This document shows, one piece after another, positions 34,669-43,412 of a stretch of DNA of 64,000 nucleotides. The notes under the pieces were generated by a model. The model saw only the letters and a list, made by a program, of their open reading frames with translations, had not been told where the DNA came from and made no database searches. The stretch covers positions 1-64,000 of the forward strand of contig CACYKY010000016.1 in assembly GCA_902775135.1 (NCBI GenBank), in the 5' to 3' direction. Made by a program: the position numbers and the translations under genes. The DNA is from an uncultured Bacteroidota bacterium. GTDB lineage: Bacteria; Bacteroidota; Bacteroidia; Bacteroidales; P3. How positions within the stretch are numbered: position 1 is the first letter of the stretch; each line of letters starts with the position of its first letter.

Positions 34669-34935
34669 TTATTTGAGACAATCGGCGACGTAGGGCATCA
34701 GGGCGATATGACGGGCGCGCTTGATAGCCTGCGACACTTTTTTCTGGTACTTGTTCGAGGTGCCGGTGATGCGGCGGGGCAGAATCTTGCCCTGCTCGTT
34801 GACGAACTTCAGCAGGAAGTCGGCATCCTTATAGTCGATATACTTGATACCGAGCTTTTTGAAACGGCAGTATTTCTTACGCTGGGTCTCCACAGCGATA
34901 GGGGTCAAATATTTGATTTCGGTCTCGTTAGCCAT
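34669..34935 (-). CDS. rpsR: Ribosomal protein bS18
   Basis: 88 residues: [40 protein letters not shown] and [20 protein letters not shown] are the S18 signature; it binds 16S rRNA as a dimer with S6. The Cys in KYCRF is retained, so it is not the Zn-free C-minus type by that criterion alone, but the other zinc cysteines are absent. Middle gene of the operon. Confidence 0.97.
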   Translation of the reverse strand: MANETEIKYLTPIAVETQRKKYCRFKKLGIKYIDYKDADFLLKFVNEQGKILPRRITGTSNKYQKKVSQAIKRARHIALMPYVADCLK

Positions 34936-34966
34936 AATTCTTTCTTTACTTTAACTGGTTAGACAT

Positions 34967-35329
34967 TTATGCCTCGGCGGGAGTTTCCACAGGAGCTTCG
35001 GCCTTCTTGGCGCGCTTCTTCTCGTTGTAGGCCACGGCGTGCTTGTCGAGGCTCACGGTGAGGAAGCGGAGCAGACGCTCGTCGCGCTTGTAGGCAATCT
35101 CGAGGTCGTTGATGACGCTACCCTCGGCGCGGAACTCAATGAGATAGTAGAAGCCGGTGGTCTTCTTACGGATAGGATAGGCCAGCTTGCGCATGCCCCA
35201 GTTGTTCTCGTACACGATCTCGGCACCCTTCGAGGTCAGCAGATCGACGTACTTCTTTACCGTTTCCTTCATCTGTTCTTCAGACAAAACGGGAGTTGCA
35301 ATGAAAACGGTTTCGTACTGTTTTACCAT
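34967..35329 (-). CDS. rpsF: Ribosomal protein bS6
   Basis: 120 residues: [20 protein letters not shown] and [20 protein letters not shown] are S6 signatures; partner of S18 on the small-subunit platform. First gene of the operon; the leader at 35330-35370 is T/A-rich and I see no conserved S6-binding leader structure. Confidence 0.97.
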   Translation of the reverse strand: MVKQYETVFIATPVLSEEQMKETVKKYVDLLTSKGAEIVYENNWGMRKLAYPIRKKTTGFYYLIEFRAEGSVINDLEIAYKRDERLLRFLTVSLDKHAVAYNEKKRAKKAEAPVETPAEA

Positions 35330-35370
35330 TACTGTGTTTGTTTTTTTTGTTTGTTAATACTTTTTAAAAC

Positions 35371-35402
35371 AAAAAAAGACAGGCACATGTCCTGTCTTTT
35401 TC
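35371..35402 (-). terminator. Terminator of the tRNA array
   Basis: Stem aaaagacagg / cctgtctttt (35374-35383 with 35391-35400), loop cacatgt, T-run in the minus direction. It lies just after tRNA-Thr and before the rpsF leader. Confidence 0.88.
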
Positions 35403-35407
35403 CTTTG

Positions 35408-35480
<73 letters not shown>

Positions 35481-35520
35481 GGCGGTGCGTCTTCTTCTCC
35501 GCAAAAGCGAGGTTTTCTTG

Positions 35521-35594
35521 TCGGGGTGAGAAGACTCGAACTTCCGGCCTCCACGTCCCGAACGTGGCGCGCTAGCCAACTGCGCTACACCCCG
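35521..35594 (-). tRNA. tRNA-Pro (anticodon CGG)
   Basis: 74 bases. Acceptor CGGGGTG/CACCCCG, anticodon stem CCACG/CGTGG with loop TTCGGGA, T-arm AGTTCGAGTCT. C at position 1 is typical for proline tRNA. Confidence 0.95.
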
Positions 35595-35601
35595 CGATAA
35601 G

Positions 35602-35674
35602 TGTCCTGGCAGGGATTCGAACCCTGGACCCATTGATTAAGAGTCAATTGCTCTACCAGCTGAGCTACCAAGAC
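35602..35674 (-). tRNA. tRNA-Lys (anticodon CTT)
   Basis: 73 bases. Acceptor GTCTTGG/CCAGGAC with one G-U pair, anticodon stem ATTGA/TCAAT with loop CTCTTAA, T-arm GGGTTCGAATCCC. Confidence 0.95.
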
Positions 35675-35797
35675 ATTATTCTTCTTTCGCTTGTGTTCCA
35701 GCAACGTGCATCGGCCTCAACTCATGGTTTCGGCGTTTCTTTTTGGACATGGACTTTGCCGCTGCTGCAGCATTTCAAATTACTCTCTTTTTTCTGG

Positions 35798-35870
<73 letters not shown>

Positions 35871-35892
35871 ATTGCGGTCAACGCTTACTTGG

Positions 35893-35975
35893 TACTCCGG
35901 GTGGGACTTGAACCCACACGCCCTTGCGGGCAAGGGATTTTAAGTCCCTCGTGTCTACCATTCCACCACCAGAGC
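35893..35975 (-). tRNA. tRNA-Leu (anticodon TAA)
   Basis: 83 bases with a variable arm TTGCCCGCAAGGGCG, as in class II tRNAs. Anticodon stem AGGGA/TCCCT, loop CTTAAAA. The gene is followed by an encoded CCA (35890-35892). The first acceptor pair is G-U. Confidence 0.95.
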
Positions 35976-36000
35976 CTGTATCTCTGATTTAGGAGACCTG

Positions 36001-36073
<73 letters not shown>

Positions 36074-36135
36074 ATTGCGTTTTTCCACTATTTCAAACCC
36101 CTCTTTTCTTCACCTTTCGGTTCCGAAAACGGGTG

Positions 36136-36166
36136 CAAAAGTACAAACTTTTTTCAAACTAGCAAA
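36136..36166 (-). promoter_or_regulatory. Promoter of the tRNA array
   Basis: On the minus strand TTTG (36163-36166), 19 bases, TACTTTTG (36136-36143), matching the consensus; the first tRNA begins 63 bases on. Confidence 0.75.
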
Positions 36167-36173
36167 ATATTTT

Positions 36174-38807
36174 TTAATTTTTTGCCACAATTTTTTTAAT
36201 CTCGTTCAGTTTCAACAGCGCCTCAAGCGGCGTAAGTGTATCTATATCAATACCTAATATTTTATCTTTTATCTCCAGCAGCGTGGGGTCGTCGAGCTGG
36301 ATAAAACTGAGCTGACAGCCTGCCAAATCGTCTTTTTTCGGACCCGTTTTTGCATTTTTCGACCCTTTTCCTGTGCCGTCGGACGGACGGGCATTCTTCT
36401 CCTCGAGCATCTGCAGCATGGCGCTGGCGCGGTTCAGCACCTGCGGCGGCATTCCCGCCAGACGCGCCACATGGATGCCGAAGCTGTGCTCGCTGCCGCC
36501 AGGCACCAGCTTGCGCAGGAAGATGACGCGGCCGTCGATCTCCTTCACACTCACGTGGTAGTTGTGTATCCGCTCGAACTGCTGCTCCATGTCGATAAGT
36601 TCGTGGTAGTGTGTGGCGAACATCACCTTCGGCCGGGCCTTCTTGTTGTTGTGCAGGTACTCCGTGATGGCCCAGGCTATGGAGATACCATCGTAGGTCG
36701 AGGTGCCGCGTCCTATCTCGTCCAGCAGCACCAGCGAACGGTCGCTGACGTTGTTCAGGATGCTCGCCGTCTCGTTCATCTCCACCATGAAGGTGCTCTC
36801 GCCGCTGGATATATTATCGCTCGCGCCCACGCGCGTGAATACCTTGTCCACCACACCCACCGTAGCCCGCTTGGCGGGACAGTAGCACCCCATCTGCGCC
36901 ATCAGCACAATGAGCGCCGTCTGGCGCAGCAGGGCCGACTTACCGCTCATGTTCGGGCCGGTGATGATCATAATCTGGTTGTTCTCCGTGTCGAGGGTCA
37001 CGTCGTTGCTCACATACTGTTCTCCCGGAGGCATCTGGGTCTCGATGACCGGGTGGCGCCCTTCGAGGATGAGCAGCTTGTTGTCATCCGTCAGCTCCGG
37101 ACGGCAGTATCCGCCTTCCAGCGCCACCACCGCAAAGCTCTGCAGGCAGTCGATATGGGCTATGAGCTGGGCGTCGTACTGTATGGGCTGCACAAACTCC
37201 GTCACCGCCGTCATCAGCTGGCCGAAGAGCTGCGCCTCCAGCGCCAGCATGCGCTCCTCGGCGCCGAGGATTTTGTCCTCGTACTCCTTCAGCTCAGGCG
37301 TGATATAGCGCTCGGCATTGGTCAGCGTCTGTCTCCGCGTCCACTCCTCCGGCACCTTGTCTTTGTGAGTGTTGTAGACCTCGAAATAGTATCCGAAGAT
37401 GTTGTTGAATCCTATCTTGAGCGACGGGATGCCCGTAGCTTCGCTCTCGCGCTGCTGGAGGGCCAGCAGGTAGTCCTTGCCGGAGCCCGCCATTGCGCGC
37501 AGCTCGTCGAGCTCGGCGTTGACGCCCGAAGCTATCACCCCACCCTTCTCCACCTTCGCCGGCGGCTCCTCCTTCACCTCGCGGCCTATGCGTTCGGCCA
37601 GCGACGCGCAGGGGTTCAGCCGCTCGCCCAGGCTGGCCAGGGCTCCCTGACTCGAGGCGCAGAGCGTCTTCACCCGCCCCACGGCGTCCAGGGCGCGCTT
37701 CAGCTGGAGCATCTCGCGCGGGTTGATGCGTCCCACGGCGGCCTTGGTCACCAGGCGCTCCAGGTCGCCAATCTCCTTCACGCACGCCTGCAGCCGCTGC
37801 CGCAGTTCGCCGTCGCGCAGCAGGCCGTCCACCACTCCCAGGCGCTCCTCGATGGCGGTCACCTCCTTCAGCGGCATCAGCACCCACCGCTTCATCAAAC
37901 GGCTGCCCATGGGCGTGAGCGTCTGGTCCAGCACGTCGAGCAACGTGCGGGCACCCTCGTTGGGCGAGGAGACAAGCTCCAGGTTGCGCACCGTGAAACG
38001 GTCGAGCCACACATAGCGGTCGCGCTCCACACGGCTCAGGTGCGTGATGTTCTGCGTGCGGTCATGCTGCGTGTCCTGCAGGTAGTAGAGCACAGCGCCG
38101 GCGGCGATGATGCCCATGTCCAGGTCCTCCACACCGAAGCCCTTCAGCGACGACGTGCCGAACTGCTTCAGCAGCAGCTCCTGGGCAAAATCGGGCGCAA
38201 ACACCCAGTCGTCGAAGGTATTGGTGTAGTATTTTTCAGCAAAATGCTCCTGGAACCAGCGCAGCTTCTTCCTCTGCACCACCACCTCCGAGGGGTGGAA
38301 GTTGGTCAGCAGCTTGTCGATGTAGGTCAGGTCGCCCTGCGCCACGTAGAACTCGCCCGTCGACACATCCAGAAAACTCACTCCGTGCACCTTGTCGGTG
38401 ATGTGCAGGCCACAGAGGAAGTTGTTCTCTTTCACCTCCAGCACCATGTCGTTGTAGGCCACTCCGGGGGTCACCAACTCGGTGATACCGCGTTTCACAA
38501 GACCCTTCACCGTCTTGGGGTCTTCCAGCTGCTCGCAGATGGCCACCCTCATGCCGGCCCTCACCAGTCGCGGCAGGTACTGCTCCACAGCGTGGTAGGG
38601 GATGCCGGCCAGGTCCACGTATGTGCCGGCGCCGGCAGCCTTGCGCGTCAGCGTGATACCCAGCACCTGCGAGGCCTTGCGGGCATCCTCGCCGAAGGTC
38701 TCGTAGAAGTCGCCCACACGAAACAGCAACATCGCGTCGGGGAATTTCTTTTTCAGCTCGGCGTGCTGTCGCATCAACGGCGAGTCGGTATCAGTCTTCT
38801 TGGCCAT
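36174..38807 (-). CDS. mutS: DNA mismatch repair protein MutS
   Basis: 877 residues. The N-terminal mismatch-recognition motif is LLFRVGDFYETFGEDA (Phe-x-Glu wedge, residues about 28-43), followed by connector, core and clamp domains. The ATPase has Walker A TGPNMSGKSALLRQTAL, Walker B SLVLLDEIGRGTSTYDG and VMFATHYHELI. This is the housekeeping MutS1 that binds mismatches with MutL. A poorly conserved linker (residues about 800-840) precedes the C-terminal dimerisation helices. It stands alone between the tRNA array and the ABC transporter. A long antisense frame is a composition shadow. Confidence 0.97.
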   Translation of the reverse strand: MAKKTDTDSPLMRQHAELKKKFPDAMLLFRVGDFYETFGEDARKASQVLGITLTRKAAGAGTYVDLAGIPYHAVEQYLPRLVRAGMRVAICEQLEDPKTVKGLVKRGITELVTPGVAYNDMVLEVKENNFLCGLHITDKVHGVSFLDVSTGEFYVAQGDLTYIDKLLTNFHPSEVVVQRKKLRWFQEHFAEKYYTNTFDDWVFAPDFAQELLLKQFGTSSLKGFGVEDLDMGIIAAGAVLYYLQDTQHDRTQNITHLSRVERDRYVWLDRFTVRNLELVSSPNEGARTLLDVLDQTLTPMGSRLMKRWVLMPLKEVTAIEERLGVVDGLLRDGELRQRLQACVKEIGDLERLVTKAAVGRINPREMLQLKRALDAVGRVKTLCASSQGALASLGERLNPCASLAERIGREVKEEPPAKVEKGGVIASGVNAELDELRAMAGSGKDYLLALQQRESEATGIPSLKIGFNNIFGYYFEVYNTHKDKVPEEWTRRQTLTNAERYITPELKEYEDKILGAEERMLALEAQLFGQLMTAVTEFVQPIQYDAQLIAHIDCLQSFAVVALEGGYCRPELTDDNKLLILEGRHPVIETQMPPGEQYVSNDVTLDTENNQIMIITGPNMSGKSALLRQTALIVLMAQMGCYCPAKRATVGVVDKVFTRVGASDNISSGESTFMVEMNETASILNNVSDRSLVLLDEIGRGTSTYDGISIAWAITEYLHNNKKARPKVMFATHYHELIDMEQQFERIHNYHVSVKEIDGRVIFLRKLVPGGSEHSFGIHVARLAGMPPQVLNRASAMLQMLEEKNARPSDGTGKGSKNAKTGPKKDDLAGCQLSFIQLDDPTLLEIKDKILGIDIDTLTPLEALLKLNEIKKIVAKN

Positions 38808-38877
38808 CTGTTGTCTGCGTTTATTAAATCTGCAATGATATTCAATCTATTGTAACTTCAGCCTGCCTTCCTATTGA

Positions 38878-39963
38878 CTAAAGCACAAACTTCACCCTGA
38901 ACCCACGGGTGGTGGACTCTTCGACAACCTCCTTACACATTGAGCGCAAAGTCTCAACCACCTGACGGTCGACACCATCGGTCTGCAACGGCGAGGTCTC
39001 GATATTCTCCTTCATCACATCAAGTGCCGTGATGTCGGACAACTCACTGTAGGTCAGACGCAGGGTGAAGGGATAAGCCGTCGACATAACCTTGGTGGTC
39101 ACCAAATCGACGATGCTGCTGATTGTCTCGTTCTTGGAGGCGATATGGTATTTGTTGCAGAAAGCATCCATCTGTGAACGAACGCTCAGCATATCGTAGT
39201 CCGGCCCATCCACCTCAAAGACAGCCTTGCGTATGCGCTGCACGAAGGCCTTCGTGGCGCTGTGCACCGGATTCTCGAAGATTTGTTGCGGAGTGCCGTC
39301 CTCATAGATAATGCCCTCATTCATGAAGAAAATGCGAGTGCTGACGTCGCGGGCGAACTTCATCTCGTGGGTGACGATGAGCATCGTCATGCCTTCGGCG
39401 GCCAGCTGGCGCAGCACACTCAGCACCTCGCCCACCATGGTGGGGTCGAGGGCCGACGTCGGCTCGTCGAAGAGTATCACCTCGGGGTGCATGGCCAAGC
39501 AGCGCGCTATGGCCACACGCTGCTTCTGCCCGCCCGAGAGGTCGGAGGGCATGGCGTTGGCTTTCTCGGCCATACCCACTTTGCGCAGCATGGCCATGGA
39601 CTCCTCCTCGGCCTCCTGACGGCTGAGGTGGCGCAGCTTCATCGGCGCAAAGGTCACATTGTCCAGTATGCTCAGGTGCTCGAAGAGGTTGAAACTCTGG
39701 AACACCATGCCCATCTTCTGGCGCAGTCTGTTCAGCGGGTAGCCCTTGGCGAGGATGTTTTCGCCGTCGAAGAGTATCTCGCCGCCCGTCGGCGGATCCA
39801 GCAGGTTGATGGCCCGCAGGAAGGTGCTCTTGCCTGTGCCCGAAGGGCCAATGATGCTGATGACCTCCCCGGACCCTATTTCGCAGTTCACATCCTTCAG
39901 CACCTCGAAGACGGTTCCGTCAGGATTGATATATCTTTTGCTGAGGTGTTTGATTGTAATCAT
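38878..39963 (-). CDS. Polar amino-acid ABC transporter ATPase with extra C-terminal domain
   Basis: The first 240 residues are a GlnQ/ArtP-type ABC ATPase: GPSGTGKSTFLRAINLL (Walker A), VFQSFNLFEHLS (Q-loop), LSGGQKQRVAIARCLA (signature), VILFDEPTSALDP (Walker B), VTHEMKFA (H-loop). About 120 further residues follow (from roughly DYDMLSVRSQMDAFCNKYHI to the end), rich in alternating strands and helices, which GlnQ proteins do not have. The extension might be a regulatory domain; its SSIVDLVTT and FTLRLTYSELSDITALDV segments loosely recall a GHKL/anti-sigma-like fold, but this is only an impression. The start overlaps the permease stop (ATGA), so the two form one transporter operon. Confidence 0.9.
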   Translation of the reverse strand: MITIKHLSKRYINPDGTVFEVLKDVNCEIGSGEVISIIGPSGTGKSTFLRAINLLDPPTGGEILFDGENILAKGYPLNRLRQKMGMVFQSFNLFEHLSILDNVTFAPMKLRHLSRQEAEEESMAMLRKVGMAEKANAMPSDLSGGQKQRVAIARCLAMHPEVILFDEPTSALDPTMVGEVLSVLRQLAAEGMTMLIVTHEMKFARDVSTRIFFMNEGIIYEDGTPQQIFENPVHSATKAFVQRIRKAVFEVDGPDYDMLSVRSQMDAFCNKYHIASKNETISSIVDLVTTKVMSTAYPFTLRLTYSELSDITALDVMKENIETSPLQTDGVDRQVVETLRSMCKEVVEESTTRGFRVKFVL

Positions 39964-41465
39964 TTCTTAATGTTTTTTTTAACGGTTAAGTCAAGCAGTT
40001 TGCCCAGCACCCAGGCAATCAGGAAATAGAGCACCGTGACCAGCAGCAGGGGGAAGAAGGCATCGAAGGTGCGGTTGCGTATCATGTCGCTGGCGCGCGT
40101 AAGGTCCTGAATGGCAATATATCCAACGATGGAAGTATTCTTCACCAGCGACACCGCCTCGCCCTTGTACACCGGCATCACGCTCCTCAGCGCCTGAGGG
40201 GCGACAATGTAGAAGAATGTCTGCCAACGGGTGAAGCCTATGGCCAGGCCCGCCTCGGTCTGCCCTTTGCCGACAGACTCTATGGCCGTGCGGAACATCT
40301 CGCTCACGTAGGCGGCAAAGTTCATTGCAAACGCCACAACCGCCACCATCGTGGCACTCAGGCCCGTGCCCGACAACACCACGTAGAACATAATCATCAG
40401 GAACACCAGCATCGGTATGCCGCGCATCAGGCTGATGTACGCTTTCGCCGTCTGGCTCACCCAGCGGCGACGGCTCATCCGCATCCAGCACACTCCCGCG
40501 CCCAGCAGCGAACCCAGCAGGATGGAGAGGAACGATATCTTCACCGTTTCCCACAAGCCCTCAACAATATAGTGCCAGCGTTCCTCCACCACGAGGTTGT
40601 TGTGCACCGTCTGACCGAGGCGCTCCCAGAAGTTCAGCTGGGCTTGGCCAGCGCCATCGGCCTTGACGAAGTAACCCGGGTAGGCGTAGTAGGCAATCGA
40701 CGAGAAGTCGATGGTTTTCTGCCGTTCCTCGGTGACGAAGATGCCGCCGCACAGGATGTCTATGTTGCCGGACTGCAGCGCCGTGGTGGCCGACGTCAAG
40801 GGCACATGGATAAACTCCACCGGACGACCCACATAGCGGCTGAAGCGCTGCATCACCTCGGGGTCGAAACCGTGCCACTCCTTGCCGACGGGGAAGCCGA
40901 TGGGCGGTATGTTTTGGATGTTGCCCACCACGATGGGCTTGCCCTCGGGAACCGGTCCCAACTCGGGCATCGGCACGCGCGACGGGGTGTCGGACAGGAA
41001 CCAACGGTCGTACAGCGCCTGCAGATCGCCTGTAGTGCGCAGCGAGTCGAGGAACGCGCTCAAGCTCTCACGCACCCGCGCAGTGGCCGCATCGCCCTTG
41101 CGGAAAGCATAGGCCACCGGGAACCTCGTCTCGCCAAAGAAAGCCCGCTTGATACCCAGGCGCGTCATCTCCTCGGGCGAAATGAAGAAGTCGTCCTCCA
41201 CCACCACATCCACTTTGCCTGTCACCAACGCCTCCACGTCGTCGCTCGGGGCATTGAAAGTGGACAGCTCGATGTCGGTGCGCTGCGAAAGCATCATCTC
41301 GTATATCGACCCCGCCGTGCTGCCCACTCGCAGCCCCGCCAGGTCGGCCTCTTTGCTCACCTCCACGGCCTTCGGGCCGCCGCCGGAACAGCCGGCAAAG
41401 GCCAACGCCACGGCAACCAACGCCGCCGTCAGCCTCATCCTCTTCCCTATTTCTCTCAATTTCAT
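39960..41465 (-). CDS. Fused, apparently circularly permuted binding protein and permease of an amino-acid ABC transporter
   Basis: The frame runs up to 41672, but MKLREIGKRMRLTAALV at 41465 gives a lipoprotein signal with lipobox FAGC (Cys26), so I use that start (501 residues). The periplasmic part has two halves. Residues about 38-160 (LAGLRVGSTAGSIYEMML to LQALYDRWF) look like lobe 2 plus the C-terminal helix of a type II binding protein. Residues about 175-275 (VVGNIQNIPPIGF, GFDPEVMQRFSRYVGRPVEF, TTALQSGNIDILCGG, ERQKTIDFSS) look like lobe 1. The usual order is thus reversed. A GlnP/HisM-type permease domain with several membrane helices and EAGLAIGFTRWQTFFYIV (EAA loop) follows. The substrate is likely a polar amino acid. 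A TATTTTTG box (minus) lies at 41502-41509. Confidence 0.88.
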   Translation of the reverse strand: MKLREIGKRMRLTAALVAVALAFAGCSGGGPKAVEVSKEADLAGLRVGSTAGSIYEMMLSQRTDIELSTFNAPSDDVEALVTGKVDVVVEDDFFISPEEMTRLGIKRAFFGETRFPVAYAFRKGDAATARVRESLSAFLDSLRTTGDLQALYDRWFLSDTPSRVPMPELGPVPEGKPIVVGNIQNIPPIGFPVGKEWHGFDPEVMQRFSRYVGRPVEFIHVPLTSATTALQSGNIDILCGGIFVTEERQKTIDFSSIAYYAYPGYFVKADGAGQAQLNFWERLGQTVHNNLVVEERWHYIVEGLWETVKISFLSILLGSLLGAGVCWMRMSRRRWVSQTAKAYISLMRGIPMLVFLMIMFYVVLSGTGLSATMVAVVAFAMNFAAYVSEMFRTAIESVGKGQTEAGLAIGFTRWQTFFYIVAPQALRSVMPVYKGEAVSLVKNTSIVGYIAIQDLTRASDMIRNRTFDAFFPLLLVTVLYFLIAWVLGKLLDLTVKKNIKK

Positions 41466-41501
41466 CTTCTTATTATTATATATATATTTGAAATTAGACT
41501 G

Positions 41502-41509
41502 CAAAAATA
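41502..41509 (-). promoter_or_regulatory. -7 box of the ABC transporter operon
   Basis: Minus-strand TATTTTTG, 37 bases above the chosen ATG; it would lie inside the gene if the longer frame were used, which argues for the 41465 start. Confidence 0.55.
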
Positions 41510-42105
41510 CACAAAAAAAACGATATCCGTCGCAACAACTTTTCAACAACCCTCCGCCAACCAACCCCCAACCGCCCTTTCGCACTCCGCCAACCAACCG
41601 CCACCCCTCCCCTGCCCCTAGCCACCATTTGACATTATTACCCCTCCCAACGCCCCATCCCCACCCTACCAACGCCCACCGTGGTAGGACTTGGGTAGGA
41701 GTTGGTAAGGAGTTGGTAGGGACATGGTAAGGGAATCAATGCTGTTATTCACAGAGTTTTATCATGCAAAAAGCCCCTCGTTGGCGCTGAGGCTGGTGCC
41801 GATTTGACATTTTCGTCTTTTTCCGTTGCTGCCGCTTCCCCAATCAGAGTGATGTTTCAATCGGATTTTAGGAGTTTTTGTTTCAATCAGATTTTAAAAG
41901 ATTATAAAAGAAAAAGCTCCCCTTTTGCAAGGGGAAAAGCAGAAGTTGGCGATGTGTTTGCCATACACTCGCACAATCCACAGATAGCGGATCATTTTCT
42001 CGTTGTTGCCATCGGACATTTCCGTCTCTACTTTTCCCTTTACACTATATTAGAGCCAAAAAAAGGCCAAAATATTACGGAGGGGTAAAAAAAAATTTGT
42101 TTTTT
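41510..42105. other. Gene-free stretch
   Basis: About 600 bases without a credible gene. Bases 41530-41660 are strongly C-rich (caaccaccc words), 41690-41730 are ggtaggagttggtaagg words, and 41845-41905 repeat ttcaatc(g/a)gatttta. No promoter consensus is seen. Confidence 0.6.
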
Positions 42106-42900
42106 TTATTTTTCGGGGTGGAGGTAGTGGCCCACGGGGCCGAAATCGAAGCCGTCGACAAGGAGGCGGTTCTTGGTGCTGCGGCCCAGGAAGCAGCAGT
42201 TGAGGCGCGCCTCGTCCATCTTGAGGAGGAAGGCGTCGTCCTGGCTCTCGGGCAGGGCCACAAGGTAGCGTCCCTGCTCCTCGCCGAAGAGGAAGGCATC
42301 CAGGCGCACCTCGCGCGGCGCCAGGATGTCGAAGCCCAGGGGCTGGAGGAAGCACAGCAGCGAGCAGAAGAGGCCTCCCGGCCCCACAGGGGCCTGCGCC
42401 TCGAGCATGCCGTTGGCGGCAAGGGCGGAGAGGATCATCTCGATGTACTGGCAGTCCTCGTCGTGGCCGGTGGCGGCCATGGGCTCCTCCACAAGGTGGA
42501 GGCAGTGGCGGGCATACTCCGAGTCGGCAAACTCGCTGCTGACATTGCCCACCATGTAGAGCAGCAGGCCTGTGTCAAGGGACGAGGGCTGGGCATCGGG
42601 ACAGAGGTTACGGCAGAGGTCCTGGGCAATGGCCACGCACTCCTTGACCTTGGGTTCGCGGATGGCGCGGTGGTCGGCAGAGCCGTCGTAGAGGTAGTCG
42701 TTGCGTTCCACCACATGGTGCTGGCCGCGCAGCCAGCCATAGAGGCTCTGCTGCTTGCCGTTGCTCTCCCACATGGCCAGCAGGGTGGAGAGCTCGTCGA
42801 TGGTGGGCTGGTGCCCCAGGATGTCGAGCACCTCATCGTAGGCCGGGCGCGAGATGCCCAGAGCCTCCACCTGTTCGAAGTCGACAATGGGTTCACTCAT
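42106..42900 (-). CDS. PurL-derived AIRS-C domain protein lacking the ATP-binding and glutaminase domains
   Basis: 264 residues from the ATG at 42900, which overlaps the phosphatase stop by 8 bases. The N-terminal part (ALGISRPAYDEVLDILGHQP and TIDELSTLLAMWES) parallels the PurL linker block before and at the WSEHC motif, but the catalytic-region SEHC is degenerate (MWESNGKQQS). The rest parallels the AIRS C-terminal fold: SSEFADSEYARH, APVGPGGLFCSLLCFL and LDAFLFGEEQGRYLVALPES, like the PurL FGESQSR motif. The AIRS N-terminal ATP domain and the C-terminal glutaminase are missing. FGAM synthase activity is unlikely, so I infer a regulatory or structural role. The phosphatase neighbour gives no clear clue. 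Confidence 0.7.
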   Translation of the reverse strand: MSEPIVDFEQVEALGISRPAYDEVLDILGHQPTIDELSTLLAMWESNGKQQSLYGWLRGQHHVVERNDYLYDGSADHRAIREPKVKECVAIAQDLCRNLCPDAQPSSLDTGLLLYMVGNVSSEFADSEYARHCLHLVEEPMAATGHDEDCQYIEMILSALAANGMLEAQAPVGPGGLFCSLLCFLQPLGFDILAPREVRLDAFLFGEEQGRYLVALPESQDDAFLLKMDEARLNCCFLGRSTKNRLLVDGFDFGPVGHYLHPEK

Positions 42901-43375
42901 TGTCGGCGGTGAGCTTTTCGAAGAGGGCCGTGCAGCCGGTGTTGATATCGTCCCAGGCAATGTTGAACTTGCGTGTGTACCAAGGGTCGGAGACATCGCG
43001 GCCATGATGCTTGGTGTCGCTCTCGAGGGTGTGGTCCAGCAGCAGGGAGAGCTTCTCCTCGGGGTCACCGCCGAAGAGGATCTTCATGTTGGTGAGATTC
43101 TGGCCGTCCATACCGATGAGCATGTCGTAGCGGCCATAGTCGTCGGGGGTGAGCTGGCGTGCCGTCTTGCCGGGACAGCCGATGCCGTGCTCTGCGAGGG
43201 TGCGCTTGGCCAGGGGATAGACGGGGTTGCCCACCTCCTCGGCGCTGGTGGCGGCCGAAGCCACCTCGAACTCTTCTTCCAGGCCTGCACGGCGCACCAA
43301 GCGCTTGAAGATGAACTCCGCCATCGGGCTGCGGCAGATGTTTCCGTGACAGACAAAAAGTATTCTCTTTTTCAT
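42893..43375 (-). CDS. Low-molecular-weight protein-tyrosine phosphatase
   Basis: 160 residues with the active site VCHGNICRS (Cys9 and Arg15, CX5R) at the N-terminus, MDGQNLTNM and the general-acid Asp in VSDPWYTRKF near residue 128. Such enzymes often dephosphorylate tyrosine kinases of polysaccharide export, but no kinase is adjacent. The stop overlaps the start of the PurL-like gene, so the two are cotranslated. Confidence 0.93.
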   Translation of the reverse strand: MKKRILFVCHGNICRSPMAEFIFKRLVRRAGLEEEFEVASAATSAEEVGNPVYPLAKRTLAEHGIGCPGKTARQLTPDDYGRYDMLIGMDGQNLTNMKILFGGDPEEKLSLLLDHTLESDTKHHGRDVSDPWYTRKFNIAWDDINTGCTALFEKLTADNE

Positions 43376-43412
43376 GGCTCTAGTCTTTTTGTTTTTGGAG
43401 GGCGCTGGGGCG

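Noticed and set aside
36471..38855. Long plus-strand open frame opposite mutS
   Set aside because: Antisense shadow in GC-rich DNA, rich in Leu, His, Gln and Arg; no recognisable domain.
41466..41672. Upstream extension of the ABC permease fusion frame
   Set aside because: It is Gly/Trp-rich translation of C-rich spacer and would enclose the promoter box; the ATG at 41465 begins a proper lipoprotein signal.
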